Assembly: GCF_026898115.1 (NCBI RefSeq)
Contig: NZ_CP114036.1
Location: 4,768,001-4,832,000 of the forward strand
Length of the DNA stretch: 64,000 nucleotides
Direction: 5' to 3'
Source: Streptomyces sp. S465
GTDB taxonomy: Bacteria > Actinomycetota > Actinomycetes > Streptomycetales > Streptomycetaceae
In this document: piece after piece, positions 7,902 through 16,491 of the stretch
How positions within the stretch are numbered: position 1 is the stretch's first letter
How the letters are laid out: every line of letters starts with the position of its first letter
The notes under the pieces: generated by a model
Told to the model about the DNA's origin: nothing
What the model saw: the letters and a program-made list of their open reading frames with translations, nothing else
Database searches by the model: none
Position numbers and translations under genes: made by a program

Positions 7902-9593
7902 TCACGGCACCGCGTCTGGCACCCCTTCACCACCCGGCAAGGGGGCCTCCCACACCACCGTCGTACCGCGCCCGCCTTCCCCGAGTCCGGGGCCGACGGT
8001 GCTCGACCCGCCCAGCGCCTCCGCCCGCCGCACCAGGTTCGCCAGGCCGCTGCGCCGCCCGTCCTCGGGCACGCCCACTCCGTCGTCCGCGACCGTCAGC
8101 CGCACCCCCGGCCGCCCGTCCGCGAGCCGCGCGGTCGCGTCCACGACCACCTCGATCCGCTCCGCCCGTGCGTGCCGGAAGGCGTTGGACAGCGCCTCGC
8201 GCAGCGCCGCGACGAGATGGGCGCCGATCACCGTGCCGACCCGGGAGTCCACCGGGCCCACGAAGGTCAGGGACGGCTGGAAGCCCAGCGGTACGGCGGC
8301 CGTGCCGACCTCCCGCAGCACCCGGCCGCGCAGCCCGGCCGGTGCCTCCGGCGGGGCCTGTTGCAGCGCGAAGATCGCCGTGCGCACCTCCTGGACGGTG
8401 GCGCCCAGTTCCTCGACGGCCCGCTCGATCAGCTCCCGCACCTCCGGCGCGTCCACCCGGCGCTCCGCGCTCTCCAGCATCATCCCGGTCGCGAAGAGCC
8501 GCTGGACGACGAGGTCGTGCAGATCGCGGGCGATCCGGTCGCGCTCCTCACGGACCGCGAGTCGCTCCCGGTCGCGCTGCGCCTCGGCGAGCACCAGCGC
8601 GACCGCGGTCTGGGCCGCGAACTGGGCGGCCAGGGCGCGCTCGGTGGCGGTGAACGGGCGGGCGCCGCGCTCACGCGGGACGGCCAGCGCACCGAGCACC
8701 CGGTCCCCGCTGCTCAGCGGCAGCATCATGCTCGGCCCGTAGCGCCCCGGGAGGGTACTGAGCAACGGATCGGCGGCCGGATCGTCGATCCGGACCGGCA
8801 GCCCGGCCAGCAGCCTCGGTACGGCCGGGGCGCGGGCCGGGAGCACCGCGCCGAGCAGCGCGGACGGCTCCCCGGCGGCCACCGCCGCGACCTTCAGCCC
8901 GCCGCCGTCCTCCGGCAGCAGCACGATCCCCGCCGCCGCGTCCGCGACTTCCCGGGCCTTCTCGGCGATCACGGTCGGCCCGTCCTCGGCGGCGCCGGAC
9001 AGCAGTGCGTGGGTGACCGCCACCGATCCCTCGATCCAGCGCTCGCGCTGCCGGGTGGCCCCCTGGACGCGGGTGTGGCCGATGGCGATCCCCGCCTCGG
9101 TCGCCAGCACCTCGACCAGATGGCGATCGGACGCGGTGAACGGACCGCCGCCGCGTCTCCCGGCCAGACAGAGGATGCCGAAGGTCTCCTCCCCGACCCG
9201 GAGGGGGACGGAGAGATACCCGCCCGGCGGCCGGGGAGCCCGGGGGGCCGTCGGCGCTCCGGCCCGCCGCACGTCGGCGAGCAGCGCCGCACACCGCTCC
9301 CGGTCGGCCTCGGTCGCGCCGTATGTGACCACATCGGCCAGACCTCGCTCCCCGGCGGCGTCCCCACCGGGGTCATGCACCCCGATCACGGCACGTCGGG
9401 CGCCCACCAGCTCGGCCGCGGTACGGACGATCCGGTCGAGGACGGTGTGCGGGTCCGGCCCGGTACCGAGGGAGCGCATCGCCTCCAGCAGCCGCGGCAG
9501 CCGCGCCGTGAGCTCGGTGGACAGCCCCCGCAGACCGCGGGTCGCCTCCGCGGCCATATCCAGGGGGTCGGGGGAGGGAGCAGCGGCCGCCAT
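7902..9593 (-). CDS. GAF-domain sensor histidine kinase (NarL/DevS type, orphan)
   Basis: A 563-residue soluble kinase with two GAF-like domains (about residues 45-190 and 205-350), a HisKA_3 dimerisation domain with the phospho-acceptor in RDRIARDLHDLVVQRLF, and a C-terminal HATPase with VADDGVGVP and GLANLVRRAEALGG. There is no membrane helix, as in DevS/DosS-type oxygen or redox sensors, but haem ligands cannot be confirmed. No response regulator gene adjoins it. It follows cydABDC on the same strand, as a kinase gene does in S. coelicolor (memory). I chose the ATG at 9593 (MAAAAPSPDPLD); an upstream start about 15 codons earlier is possible because no clear ribosome site is present. Confidence 0.85.
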   Translation of the reverse strand: MAAAAPSPDPLDMAAEATRGLRGLSTELTARLPRLLEAMRSLGTGPDPHTVLDRIVRTAAELVGARRAVIGVHDPGGDAAGERGLADVVTYGATEADRERCAALLADVRRAGAPTAPRAPRPPGGYLSVPLRVGEETFGILCLAGRRGGGPFTASDRHLVEVLATEAGIAIGHTRVQGATRQRERWIEGSVAVTHALLSGAAEDGPTVIAEKAREVADAAAGIVLLPEDGGGLKVAAVAAGEPSALLGAVLPARAPAVPRLLAGLPVRIDDPAADPLLSTLPGRYGPSMMLPLSSGDRVLGALAVPRERGARPFTATERALAAQFAAQTAVALVLAEAQRDRERLAVREERDRIARDLHDLVVQRLFATGMMLESAERRVDAPEVRELIERAVEELGATVQEVRTAIFALQQAPPEAPAGLRGRVLREVGTAAVPLGFQPSLTFVGPVDSRVGTVIGAHLVAALREALSNAFRHARAERIEVVVDATARLADGRPGVRLTVADDGVGVPEDGRRSGLANLVRRAEALGGSSTVGPGLGEGGRGTTVVWEAPLPGGEGVPDAVP

Positions 9594-9690
9594 GCCGTCG
9601 AGCCTAGTGAGTACCGCGGGCGAACGCTCTGCCCGCACCGGGACCCCGCTCAGGGCCGTCGCACGCCAGGACCGCCCAACGCCCTACTCG

Positions 9691-9771
9691 GCCAGAACCC
9701 GCCTAACGCCCCACCCACGCCAGAACCCGCCTAACGCCCTACCCACGCCAGAACCCGCCGCACGCCAAGGA
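9691..9771. repeat. 28-bp tandem repeat
   Basis: GCCAGAACCCGCCTAACGCC recurs at 9691, 9719 and 9747, an exact 28-bp period, with degenerate half-units upstream to about 9661 and downstream to about 9800 (CGCCGCACGC). It fills the 237-bp gap between cydDC and the kinase gene. Confidence 0.85.
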
Positions 9772-9830
9772 CCCGTGTCACGGGGCGCCGCACGCTGAGA
9801 ACCTCAGGGGCGCCGCACGCGGCACCCGCC

Positions 9831-12800
9831 TCACGCGGCGCCCAGGTGCCCCGCGACCGCCAGGGTGCCGACGCCGTCCTCCGCCGCCTCGCGTTCCAGC
9901 ATCCGGCGGAACGGACCGTCGGCCGAGGCCAGGTCCTGGTAGGTGCCGCGCTGTACGGCCCGGCCCCCGTCGAGCACGATCACCTCGTCGACCGCGTCGA
10001 GGCCCGCCAGCCGGTGCGTGATCAGGACGGTGGTACGCCCCTGGGTCGCCGACAGTAGGTCGGCCGTGAGCGCGTCGGCCGTGGGCAGGTCCAGATGCTC
10101 GGCGGGTTCGTCCAGCACCAGCACCGGGAAGTCCGCCAGCAGCGCGCGGGCCAGCGCCAGCCGCTGCCGCTGGCCGCCCGAGAGCCGCGCCCCCTGCTCG
10201 CCCACGAGCGTGTCCAGACCGTCCGGCAGCCCGTCCACCCAGTCCAGCAGCCGGGCCGCGGCCAGCGCCGCGCGAAGCTCGTCCTCGGTCGCGGCGGGGC
10301 GCGCCAGCCGCAGGTTCTCGCGCAGCGAGCTGTCGAAGACATGGGCGTCCTGGGCGCACAGGCCGACGAGACGGCGCACCGCGTCCCCGTCCAGGGCAGC
10401 GGCGTTCCGGCCGGCCAGGGTGTAGGTGCCGCCGTCGGCGTCCAGGAACCGGAGCAGCACCTGGGCGAGGGTGGTCTTACCGGCCCCCGACGGGCCCACG
10501 ACCGCGACCCTGCGCCCCGGGCGCAGCTCCAGGCCGAATCCGTCCAGGGCGGGGTCGGACTGCCCGGGGTGGCGCGCGGTGATCCCGCGCAGCACCAGCG
10601 GATACGGGGCGTCGGGTGCCTTCTCGCGCCGTGCCTCGTCGGGCTCGCGCACCGGAAGCGGCTCGTCCATCACCTCGTACACCCGCTCCTCGGCCCGCCG
10701 CACCCGCTGCCGGTGCTGCACCGCGAGTGGCAGTCCCGCGACGGCCTCGAAGGCGGCGAGCGGGGTCAGCACCACGACCGCCAGCCACACCCCGTGGATC
10801 CGGCCGTCCGCCACGGCCGGCACCCCCAGCCACGCCGCGGCCGCCACGGTCAGCCCGCAGACCAGCGCGGACAGCCCGGCGCCCGCGCCGGTGGCGGCCG
10901 CCGCCCGCCGGGCGATCCGGGTGAGCACCCCGTCGGCCCGGCGCACCGCGTCCAGCCGGCGCGGCAGCGCGCCCGCGACGGTCAACTCGGCGGTTCCCGC
11001 GAGCAGGTCGACGACCTGCGCCGACAGGGCACCGCGCGCCGGTGCCAGCCGGCGCTCCGCCCGCCGCGCGACCGCCCCGGACACGGCGGGCACCACGACC
11101 CCCGCCACCAGCAGCCCCGCCGCCAGTACGGCCCCGGCCTCGGGCAGCACCCAGGTGAGGAACCCCACCGAGGCCACGCCGACGGTCAGCGCGCTGCCCA
11201 CGGGCAGCAGCCAGCGCAGGAAGTAGTCCTGGACGGTGTCCACATCGGCCACCAGCCGGGACAGCAGATCGCCGCGGCGCGTCCGGCCGAGCCCCGCGGG
11301 CGCGAGCCGCTCCAGCCTCCGGTAGACGGCGACCCGCAGTTCGGCCAGGACCCGCAGCACGGCGTCGTGCGAGACGAGGCGCTCGGCGTAGCGGAAGGCG
11401 GCCCGGCCGATCCCGAACGCCCGGGTCGCGGTGACCGCCACCATCAGATAGAGCACGGGCGGCTGCTGCGCGGCCCGCGAGATCAGCCATCCGGAGACGG
11501 CCATCAGCCCGACCGCGCTCAGCAGGGCGAGACTCCCGAGCAGCAGCGCCAGCCCGAACCGTCCGCGCCACCCCCGCGCGGTACCCCGCACCCGCGCGAG
11601 CGCACCCCGCGACGCGCCCCGCCGTACCCGCGCGGCAGGGCCGTGCGGCACGGTCCGGCCCGTGGCGTCAGGCCCGGTCCGCGCCTCACCCGGCCGCCCA
11701 CCGGGGCCGGTGTCCGCCGTCGCCTCGTGCGCGGCACCCGACACGGCCACCGGCACCCGCCCCGGGCCCGGCCGCTCCAGCGCCGGACCCGCCGCCTCCG
11801 GCCCGGATACCCGCGCCTGGGCACGCGGGTGCCCGCCCGCGCACGCGACGGGCACGCAGACGGCATCCCCACCAGAGGCAGCAGCCTTAGAGACAGCGGA
11901 CCCAGAGGCAACAGTCCCAGAGACAGCAGCCCGACGGGCAACAGCCCCAAGGCCAGCAGCACCAGAGACGCCACCCGGCCCCGGAAGGCGCAGCACCCGG
12001 TCGGCCAACGGCAGCAGCGCCGGGCGGTGGACCACCAGCAGCACCGTGCGGCCCTCGGCCAGCCGCCGCACCGCCTCGACGACCGACGCCTCCGTCTCGC
12101 CGTCGAGGTTCGCGGTGGGCTCGTCCAGCAGTAGCACCGGCCGGTCGGCCAGGAAGGCGCGCGCCAGGGCGATCCGCTGCCGCTGGCCCGCGGACAGCCC
12201 CGCGCCCATCTCGCCGAGCCGGGTCTCGATCCCGTCCGGCAGCGCGGAGACGAAGCGATACGCGTCCGCGTCCCGCAGGGCGGTCCGTACCGCCTCGTCA
12301 TCGGCGTCCGGCCGGGCCAGCCGGACGTTCTCCGCGATCGTCCCGGCGAAGAGATACGGGCGCTGGGGCACCCAGGCGATCTGGCGTCGCCAGCTCTCCG
12401 GGTCCAGCGCGGCCAGGTCCCGGCCCCCGATCAGCACCCGGCCCTCGTCCGGCGCCGCGAAGCCCAGCACGGCGTCCAGCAGCGTCGACTTCCCGGCGCC
12501 GCTGGGCCCCACGACGGCCACCGTCTCCCCGGGGCGGATCTCGAACGAGGTCCGGGCGAGGGACGGTTCGGTACGCCCGGGGTGGCGGACCACCAGCCCG
12601 TCCAGCGCGAGCGCGGCGGACCGGGCGTCGGGGGCGGAGACACCTCCCCTGTGCGCGGGTTCGCGCTCCAGCACCGCGAACACCTCGTCCGCCGCCGCCA
12701 GCCCCTCCGCCGCCGCGTGGTACTGCGCGCCCACCTGCCGCAGCGGCAGATACGCCTCGGGCGCCAGTACCAGCACCACCAGTCCGGTGAAGAGGTCCAT

Positions 12801-13622
12801 CTCACCGCGTACCAGCCGCATCCCGATGTCGACCGCGACCAGCGCGACCGACACCGTGGAGAGCAGCTCCAGGGCGAAGGAGGACAGAAAGGCCAGCCGC
12901 AGTGTCTTGAGCGTGGCCCGCCGGTAGTCGCCCGTGATGGCACGGATCGAAGCGGCCTGGGCCTTGGCCCGGCCGAAGACCTTGAGGGTCGGCAGTCCGG
13001 CGACGACGTCGAGGAAGTGCCCGGACAGCCGGGACAGCAGCCGCCACTGACGGTCCATCCGGGACTGGGTGGCCCAGCCGATGAGCGCCATGAACAGCGG
13101 GATCAGCGGCAGCGTGACGACGATGATCAGGGCCGAGACCCAGTCCGCGGTGACGATGCGGGCGAGCACCGCCACCGGCACCACCACGGCCAGCCCCAGC
13201 TGCGGCAGATAGCGCGCGAAGTAGTCGTCCAGCGCGTCGATGCCCCGGGTGGCGAGGGTGGTGAGCGCACCGGTCCGCTGGGAGTCCAGCCAGCTCGGCC
13301 CCAGCCGCACCGCCCGCTCCAGCAGTCGCAGCCGCAGCTCCGACTTGACCGCCGCGCTCGCCCGATGGGCGGCCAGCTCGGTCAGCCAGGAGACGACCGC
13401 CCGGCCGACGGCGACCAGCGCCAGCAGCCCCAGTGGAAGCATCAGCGCCCGTACGCCGTCGCCCCGCTGGAAGGCACCCACCACGATCTCGGCGATCAGC
13501 ATCGCCTGCGCGATGACCAGTCCCGCTCCGGCCAGGCCCAGCGCCACGGAGGCGGCCAGGAAGAAACGGGTGGCTCGTGCGTGGCGCAGCAGCCGGGGGT
13601 CGATTGGTTTCACGTGAAACAC
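9831..13622 (-). CDS. cydDC: CydDC fusion: ABC exporter for cytochrome bd assembly
   Basis: A 1263-residue single-chain heterodimer equivalent, needed to assemble cytochrome bd by exporting thiol/reductant across the membrane. The first half (CydD) has a six-helix domain, Walker A GPSGAGKST and signature LSAGQRQR. The second half (CydC) repeats this with GPSGAGKTT and LSGGQRQR. They are joined by a ~150-residue Ala/Gly/Pro/Arg-rich linker. Part of this linker (11873-11962 on the plus strand) is a 30-bp, 10-codon tandem repeat. The start is unusual: the first codons (GTG TTT CAC GTG AAA) are a ParB site, and the true start may be the first GTG (13622) or the second (13613). It follows cydB by 16 bp. 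Confidence 0.95.
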   Translation of the reverse strand: MFHVKPIDPRLLRHARATRFFLAASVALGLAGAGLVIAQAMLIAEIVVGAFQRGDGVRALMLPLGLLALVAVGRAVVSWLTELAAHRASAAVKSELRLRLLERAVRLGPSWLDSQRTGALTTLATRGIDALDDYFARYLPQLGLAVVVPVAVLARIVTADWVSALIIVVTLPLIPLFMALIGWATQSRMDRQWRLLSRLSGHFLDVVAGLPTLKVFGRAKAQAASIRAITGDYRRATLKTLRLAFLSSFALELLSTVSVALVAVDIGMRLVRGEMDLFTGLVVLVLAPEAYLPLRQVGAQYHAAAEGLAAADEVFAVLEREPAHRGGVSAPDARSAALALDGLVVRHPGRTEPSLARTSFEIRPGETVAVVGPSGAGKSTLLDAVLGFAAPDEGRVLIGGRDLAALDPESWRRQIAWVPQRPYLFAGTIAENVRLARPDADDEAVRTALRDADAYRFVSALPDGIETRLGEMGAGLSAGQRQRIALARAFLADRPVLLLDEPTANLDGETEASVVEAVRRLAEGRTVLLVVHRPALLPLADRVLRLPGPGGVSGAAGLGAVARRAAVSGTVASGSAVSKAAASGGDAVCVPVACAGGHPRAQARVSGPEAAGPALERPGPGRVPVAVSGAAHEATADTGPGGRPGEARTGPDATGRTVPHGPAARVRRGASRGALARVRGTARGWRGRFGLALLLGSLALLSAVGLMAVSGWLISRAAQQPPVLYLMVAVTATRAFGIGRAAFRYAERLVSHDAVLRVLAELRVAVYRRLERLAPAGLGRTRRGDLLSRLVADVDTVQDYFLRWLLPVGSALTVGVASVGFLTWVLPEAGAVLAAGLLVAGVVVPAVSGAVARRAERRLAPARGALSAQVVDLLAGTAELTVAGALPRRLDAVRRADGVLTRIARRAAAATGAGAGLSALVCGLTVAAAAWLGVPAVADGRIHGVWLAVVVLTPLAAFEAVAGLPLAVQHRQRVRRAEERVYEVMDEPLPVREPDEARREKAPDAPYPLVLRGITARHPGQSDPALDGFGLELRPGRRVAVVGPSGAGKTTLAQVLLRFLDADGGTYTLAGRNAAALDGDAVRRLVGLCAQDAHVFDSSLRENLRLARPAATEDELRAALAAARLLDWVDGLPDGLDTLVGEQGARLSGGQRQRLALARALLADFPVLVLDEPAEHLDLPTADALTADLLSATQGRTTVLITHRLAGLDAVDEVIVLDGGRAVQRGTYQDLASADGPFRRMLEREAAEDGVGTLAVAGHLGAA
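11873..11962 (-). repeat. 30-bp tandem repeat in the CydDC linker
   Basis: On the plus strand CAGAGGCA starts at 11873 and 11903 and GACGGGCA at 11933, a 30-bp period. The repeats encode alternating Ala/Ser/Val/Gly decapeptides between the CydD and CydC halves. Base composition is less G/C-biased at third positions than the flanking coding sequence. Confidence 0.75.
13607..13620. other. parS site (ParB-binding), within the cydDC start
   Basis: A perfect 14-bp palindrome GTTTCACGTGAAAC, the Streptomyces parS consensus bound by ParB for chromosome segregation. It overlaps the start region of cydDC and encodes the residues FHVK. Confidence 0.92.
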
Positions 13623-13638
13623 ACCATCCCGCGAGCGC

Positions 13639-14646
13639 TCAGTGCCCGGCCGGCTCGGGGATGTGGTGGGTGCCGATCCGCTTGCGGAAGACCCAGTACG
13701 TCCACGCCTGGTACGCCATGATCAGCGGCGTCATGATGCCCGCGACCCAGGTCATGATCTTGAGCGTATAGGGGCTGGAGGCCGCGTTCGCCGCCGTCAG
13801 GCTCCACGCCGGGTCCAGCGAGGAGGGCATCACCTCGGGGAAGAGGGCGAGGAAGAGCATCGCGACGGCCGCCGCGATGGCCACCCCGGACAGCGCGAAC
13901 GCCCAGCCCTCACGCCCCCGCTGGTTCATGATCAGAGCCACCGCCAGCGCCAGGACGGCGAGGACGACCGCCACCAGACTGCGGGCGTTCCCGCTGTCGC
14001 TCTGCGTCCAGACCAGGAACGGCACCGAGACCACGACGGTGGCCAGCCCGAGCCCGGTCGCGCACCGCCGGGCCCGCACCCGGATGTCCCCGACCGTCTT
14101 GAGCGCGGCGAAGACGGCGCCGTGGAAGGTGAACAGCACCAGCGTGACCGCCCCGCCCAGCAGGGCGTACGGCGTGAACAGGTCCGTCGGACCGCCCGCG
14201 TAGTTCCCGTCCCGGCCGATCGGCACCCCGTGCACCAGAGCGGCGAAGATCGCCCCCCAGAGGAACGCGGGCAGCAGCGAGCACCAGAAGATCACATGTT
14301 CCCAGTTGCGCTGCCAGCGGTCCTCGGGGCGCTTGTGCCGGTACTCGAAGGCCACACCGCGCAGGATCAGGCAGACCAGGATGGCCAGCAGCGGCAGGTA
14401 GAAGCCGCTGAAGAGCGTCGCGTACCAGTCGGGGAAGGCCGCGAAGGTCGCCCCGCCCGCCGTGATCAGCCAGACCTCGTTGCCGTCCCACACCGGCCCG
14501 ATCGTGTTGATCAGGACCCGGCGCTCGGTGCGGTCGCGGGCGAGCAGCTTGGTCAGTACGCCGATACCGAAGTCGAAGCCCTCCAGGAAGAAGTAGCCCG
14601 TCCACAGGAAGGCGATCAGCAGGAACCAGAAGTCGTGAAGGTGCAT
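13639..14646 (-). CDS. cydB: Cytochrome bd ubiquinol/menaquinol oxidase subunit II
   Basis: The 335-residue membrane subunit II of the bd-type terminal oxidase, used at low oxygen. It has eight to nine hydrophobic helices. The N-terminus MHLHDFWFLLIAFLWTGYFFLEGFDFGIG and the following VLINTIGPVWDGNEVWLITAGGATFAAFP block are hallmarks of CydB. The ATG lies 16 bp after the cydA stop with GGAGAGG as ribosome site, and cydDC follows 16 bp on, giving a cydA-cydB-cydDC operon. No small CydX-like gene is evident in the short spacers. Confidence 0.96.
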   Translation of the reverse strand: MHLHDFWFLLIAFLWTGYFFLEGFDFGIGVLTKLLARDRTERRVLINTIGPVWDGNEVWLITAGGATFAAFPDWYATLFSGFYLPLLAILVCLILRGVAFEYRHKRPEDRWQRNWEHVIFWCSLLPAFLWGAIFAALVHGVPIGRDGNYAGGPTDLFTPYALLGGAVTLVLFTFHGAVFAALKTVGDIRVRARRCATGLGLATVVVSVPFLVWTQSDSGNARSLVAVVLAVLALAVALIMNQRGREGWAFALSGVAIAAAVAMLFLALFPEVMPSSLDPAWSLTAANAASSPYTLKIMTWVAGIMTPLIMAYQAWTYWVFRKRIGTHHIPEPAGH

Positions 14647-14662
14647 GATCCTCTCCGGCCGG

Positions 14663-16270
14663 TCAGTACGCGAAGGTCAGCGGCTTGTCGGCGTCCTCGT
14701 CCTCGGCGGCGGCCCCGCCGGCCGGACCGCCCGGACCGCCCGGACCGCCCGAGGGCAGCCGCAGCTTCGGGTCCTTGGCGGGCGGCTTCTCGTCGGTGTC
14801 CGGTCCGGCCTTGGCGTACTTGGTCAGCAGCCGCACCTCGATCACCGCGAGCACCCCGTACAGCAGCGTGAAGACGCCGAGCGAGATCAGTACCTCGGTC
14901 CGGCCGACCCCGGGGGAGACCGCGTCGGCGGTCTTCATCAGCCCGTAGACCGCCCAGGGCTGCCGGCCCATCTCGGTGAAGATCCAGCCGAAGGAGTTGG
15001 CGATCAGCGGGAAGCCCATGGTGAGGATGCCGATGCGCCAGGACCAGGTGGACAGCAGCGGGCTCAGCTCGCGCTTCTTGGTGAGCATGAGCCGGGGGAC
15101 CTCGTCCTCGCCGGTGCGGAAGGCGGGGTCGAGCCACCGCTTGCGCCGGGTCGTCCACAGCCCGATGAGTCCGGCGACGAACGAGGTCATGCCGAAGCCG
15201 ATCATCAGCCGGAAGCCCCAGAAGGTCATGAAGATGCTGGGGATGTAGTCATCGGGCTGACCGCCGTAGGCGGCGGCCTCCCGCTGGGCGATGTCCGTGA
15301 TACCGGGGACGGAGTCGGTGAAGTTGCTGTGCGCCAGGAAGGAGAGCACCCCGGGCACCTCCAGCTCGACGCTGTTGTGGCCCTTGCTGACATCGCCGAC
15401 GGCGAAGACCGAGAAGGGTGCGGGTGCCTGGGTGTCCCAGAGCGCTTCGGCGGCCGCCATCTTCATCGGCTGCTGCTCGAACATCACCTTGCCGAGCTGG
15501 TCACCGCTGATCGCGGTGCCGAGACCGGCGATGACCGCGACGACCAGACCCACCCGCAGCGAGGCCCGCATCGCGCCGATCCGCTTCGTCCCCTTCTCGC
15601 CCAGCTCCTCGCCGCGCTCGCGCCGGCGCTTGGCCCGCAGCAGATGGAAGGAGGAGACGCCGATGACGAAGGCGGCGCCGGTGAGGAAGGCCGCGGTCAG
15701 TGTGTGGAAGACCACGACCAGGGTGGTGTTCTGGGTCAGCACCGCCCAGATGTCGGTGAGCTGGGCCTTTCCGGTGGCCTTGTCGATCGTGTAGCCGGTC
15801 GGGTGCTGCATCCAGGAGTTGGCGGCCAGGATGAAGTACGACGAGAGGATCGTGCCGATCGAGACGATCCAGATGCAGGCGCAGTGGATCTTCTTGGGCA
15901 GCTTGTCCCAGCCGAAGATCCACAGACCTATGAAGGTGGACTCGAAGAAGAAGGCCAGCAGGGCCTCCATCGCGAGCGGGGCACCGAAGACATCACCGAC
16001 GAAGCGGGAGTAGTCCGACCAGTTCATACCGAACTGGAACTCCTGCACGATGCCGGTGACCACACCCATCGCGATGTTGATCAGGAAGAGCTTGCCCCAG
16101 AACTTGGTGGCGTGGAAGTACTTCTCCTTGCCCGTGCGGACCCAGGCGGTCTCCAGACCTGCGGTGATCGCGGCGAGAGAGATCGTCAGGGGCACGAAGA
16201 GGAAGTGGTAGACGGTCGTGATACCGAACTGCCATCGCGCCAGCGTCTCCGGCGCCAGAGCCAGATTCAC
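14663..16270 (-). CDS. cydA: Cytochrome bd oxidase subunit I
   Basis: The 535-residue haem-bearing subunit I of the cytochrome bd quinol oxidase. His22 in TTVYHFLFVPLTI matches the haem b595/d ligand position. The helix with FGMNWSDYSRFVGDVFGAPLAMEALLAFF contains the Glu residues of the proton channel. A periplasmic Q-loop lies around FMFEQQPMKM to PDDYIPSIFM-type sequence, the short type. The C-terminus is a G/P-rich tail encoded partly by GGACCGCCC repeats (near 14722). The GTG start has AAGGAGAG seven bases upstream. Expression is probably controlled by the redox repressor Rex through an operator 41 bp upstream. Confidence 0.96.
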   Translation of the reverse strand: MNLALAPETLARWQFGITTVYHFLFVPLTISLAAITAGLETAWVRTGKEKYFHATKFWGKLFLINIAMGVVTGIVQEFQFGMNWSDYSRFVGDVFGAPLAMEALLAFFFESTFIGLWIFGWDKLPKKIHCACIWIVSIGTILSSYFILAANSWMQHPTGYTIDKATGKAQLTDIWAVLTQNTTLVVVFHTLTAAFLTGAAFVIGVSSFHLLRAKRRRERGEELGEKGTKRIGAMRASLRVGLVVAVIAGLGTAISGDQLGKVMFEQQPMKMAAAEALWDTQAPAPFSVFAVGDVSKGHNSVELEVPGVLSFLAHSNFTDSVPGITDIAQREAAAYGGQPDDYIPSIFMTFWGFRLMIGFGMTSFVAGLIGLWTTRRKRWLDPAFRTGEDEVPRLMLTKKRELSPLLSTWSWRIGILTMGFPLIANSFGWIFTEMGRQPWAVYGLMKTADAVSPGVGRTEVLISLGVFTLLYGVLAVIEVRLLTKYAKAGPDTDEKPPAKDPKLRLPSGGPGGPGGPAGGAAAEDEDADKPLTFAY

Positions 16271-16310
16271 CCGAATCTCTCCTTACGGTCGTGCCTGCCC
16301 GCGAGCGAGC

Positions 16311-16328
16311 TTGTGAACGTATTCACAT
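16311..16328. promoter_or_regulatory. Rex operator upstream of cydA
   Basis: TTGTGAACGTATTCACAT is an inverted repeat matching the actinobacterial Rex operator pattern TGTGAAC-N3-TTCACA. Rex represses cyd genes when NADH/NAD+ is low and releases when oxygen becomes limiting. The rest of the 16271-16491 gap should hold the cydA promoter. Confidence 0.85.
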
Positions 16329-16491
16329 TCACAAGCCATGATACGCATATGGCTTCGCCCCCTCCCACGGGGGTGGGTAGGGGGCGAATGGGACACGTAT
16401 GGGTATGCTGCCCGCCGCACGGAAGGCCCGATGGGCCCCTTGACGGCTCCGGAGGCGGCCGTCCCGCGGAGCCCGGCACTCCGCGCCGGGT

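Noticed and set aside
9691..9771. Possible CRISPR array
   Set aside because: The repeats are directly adjacent with no unique spacers and no cas genes.
10095..12134. Very long antisense open frame across cydDC
   Set aside because: Arg/Gly/Pro-rich shadow of a high-GC gene; the opposite strand encodes intact CydDC.
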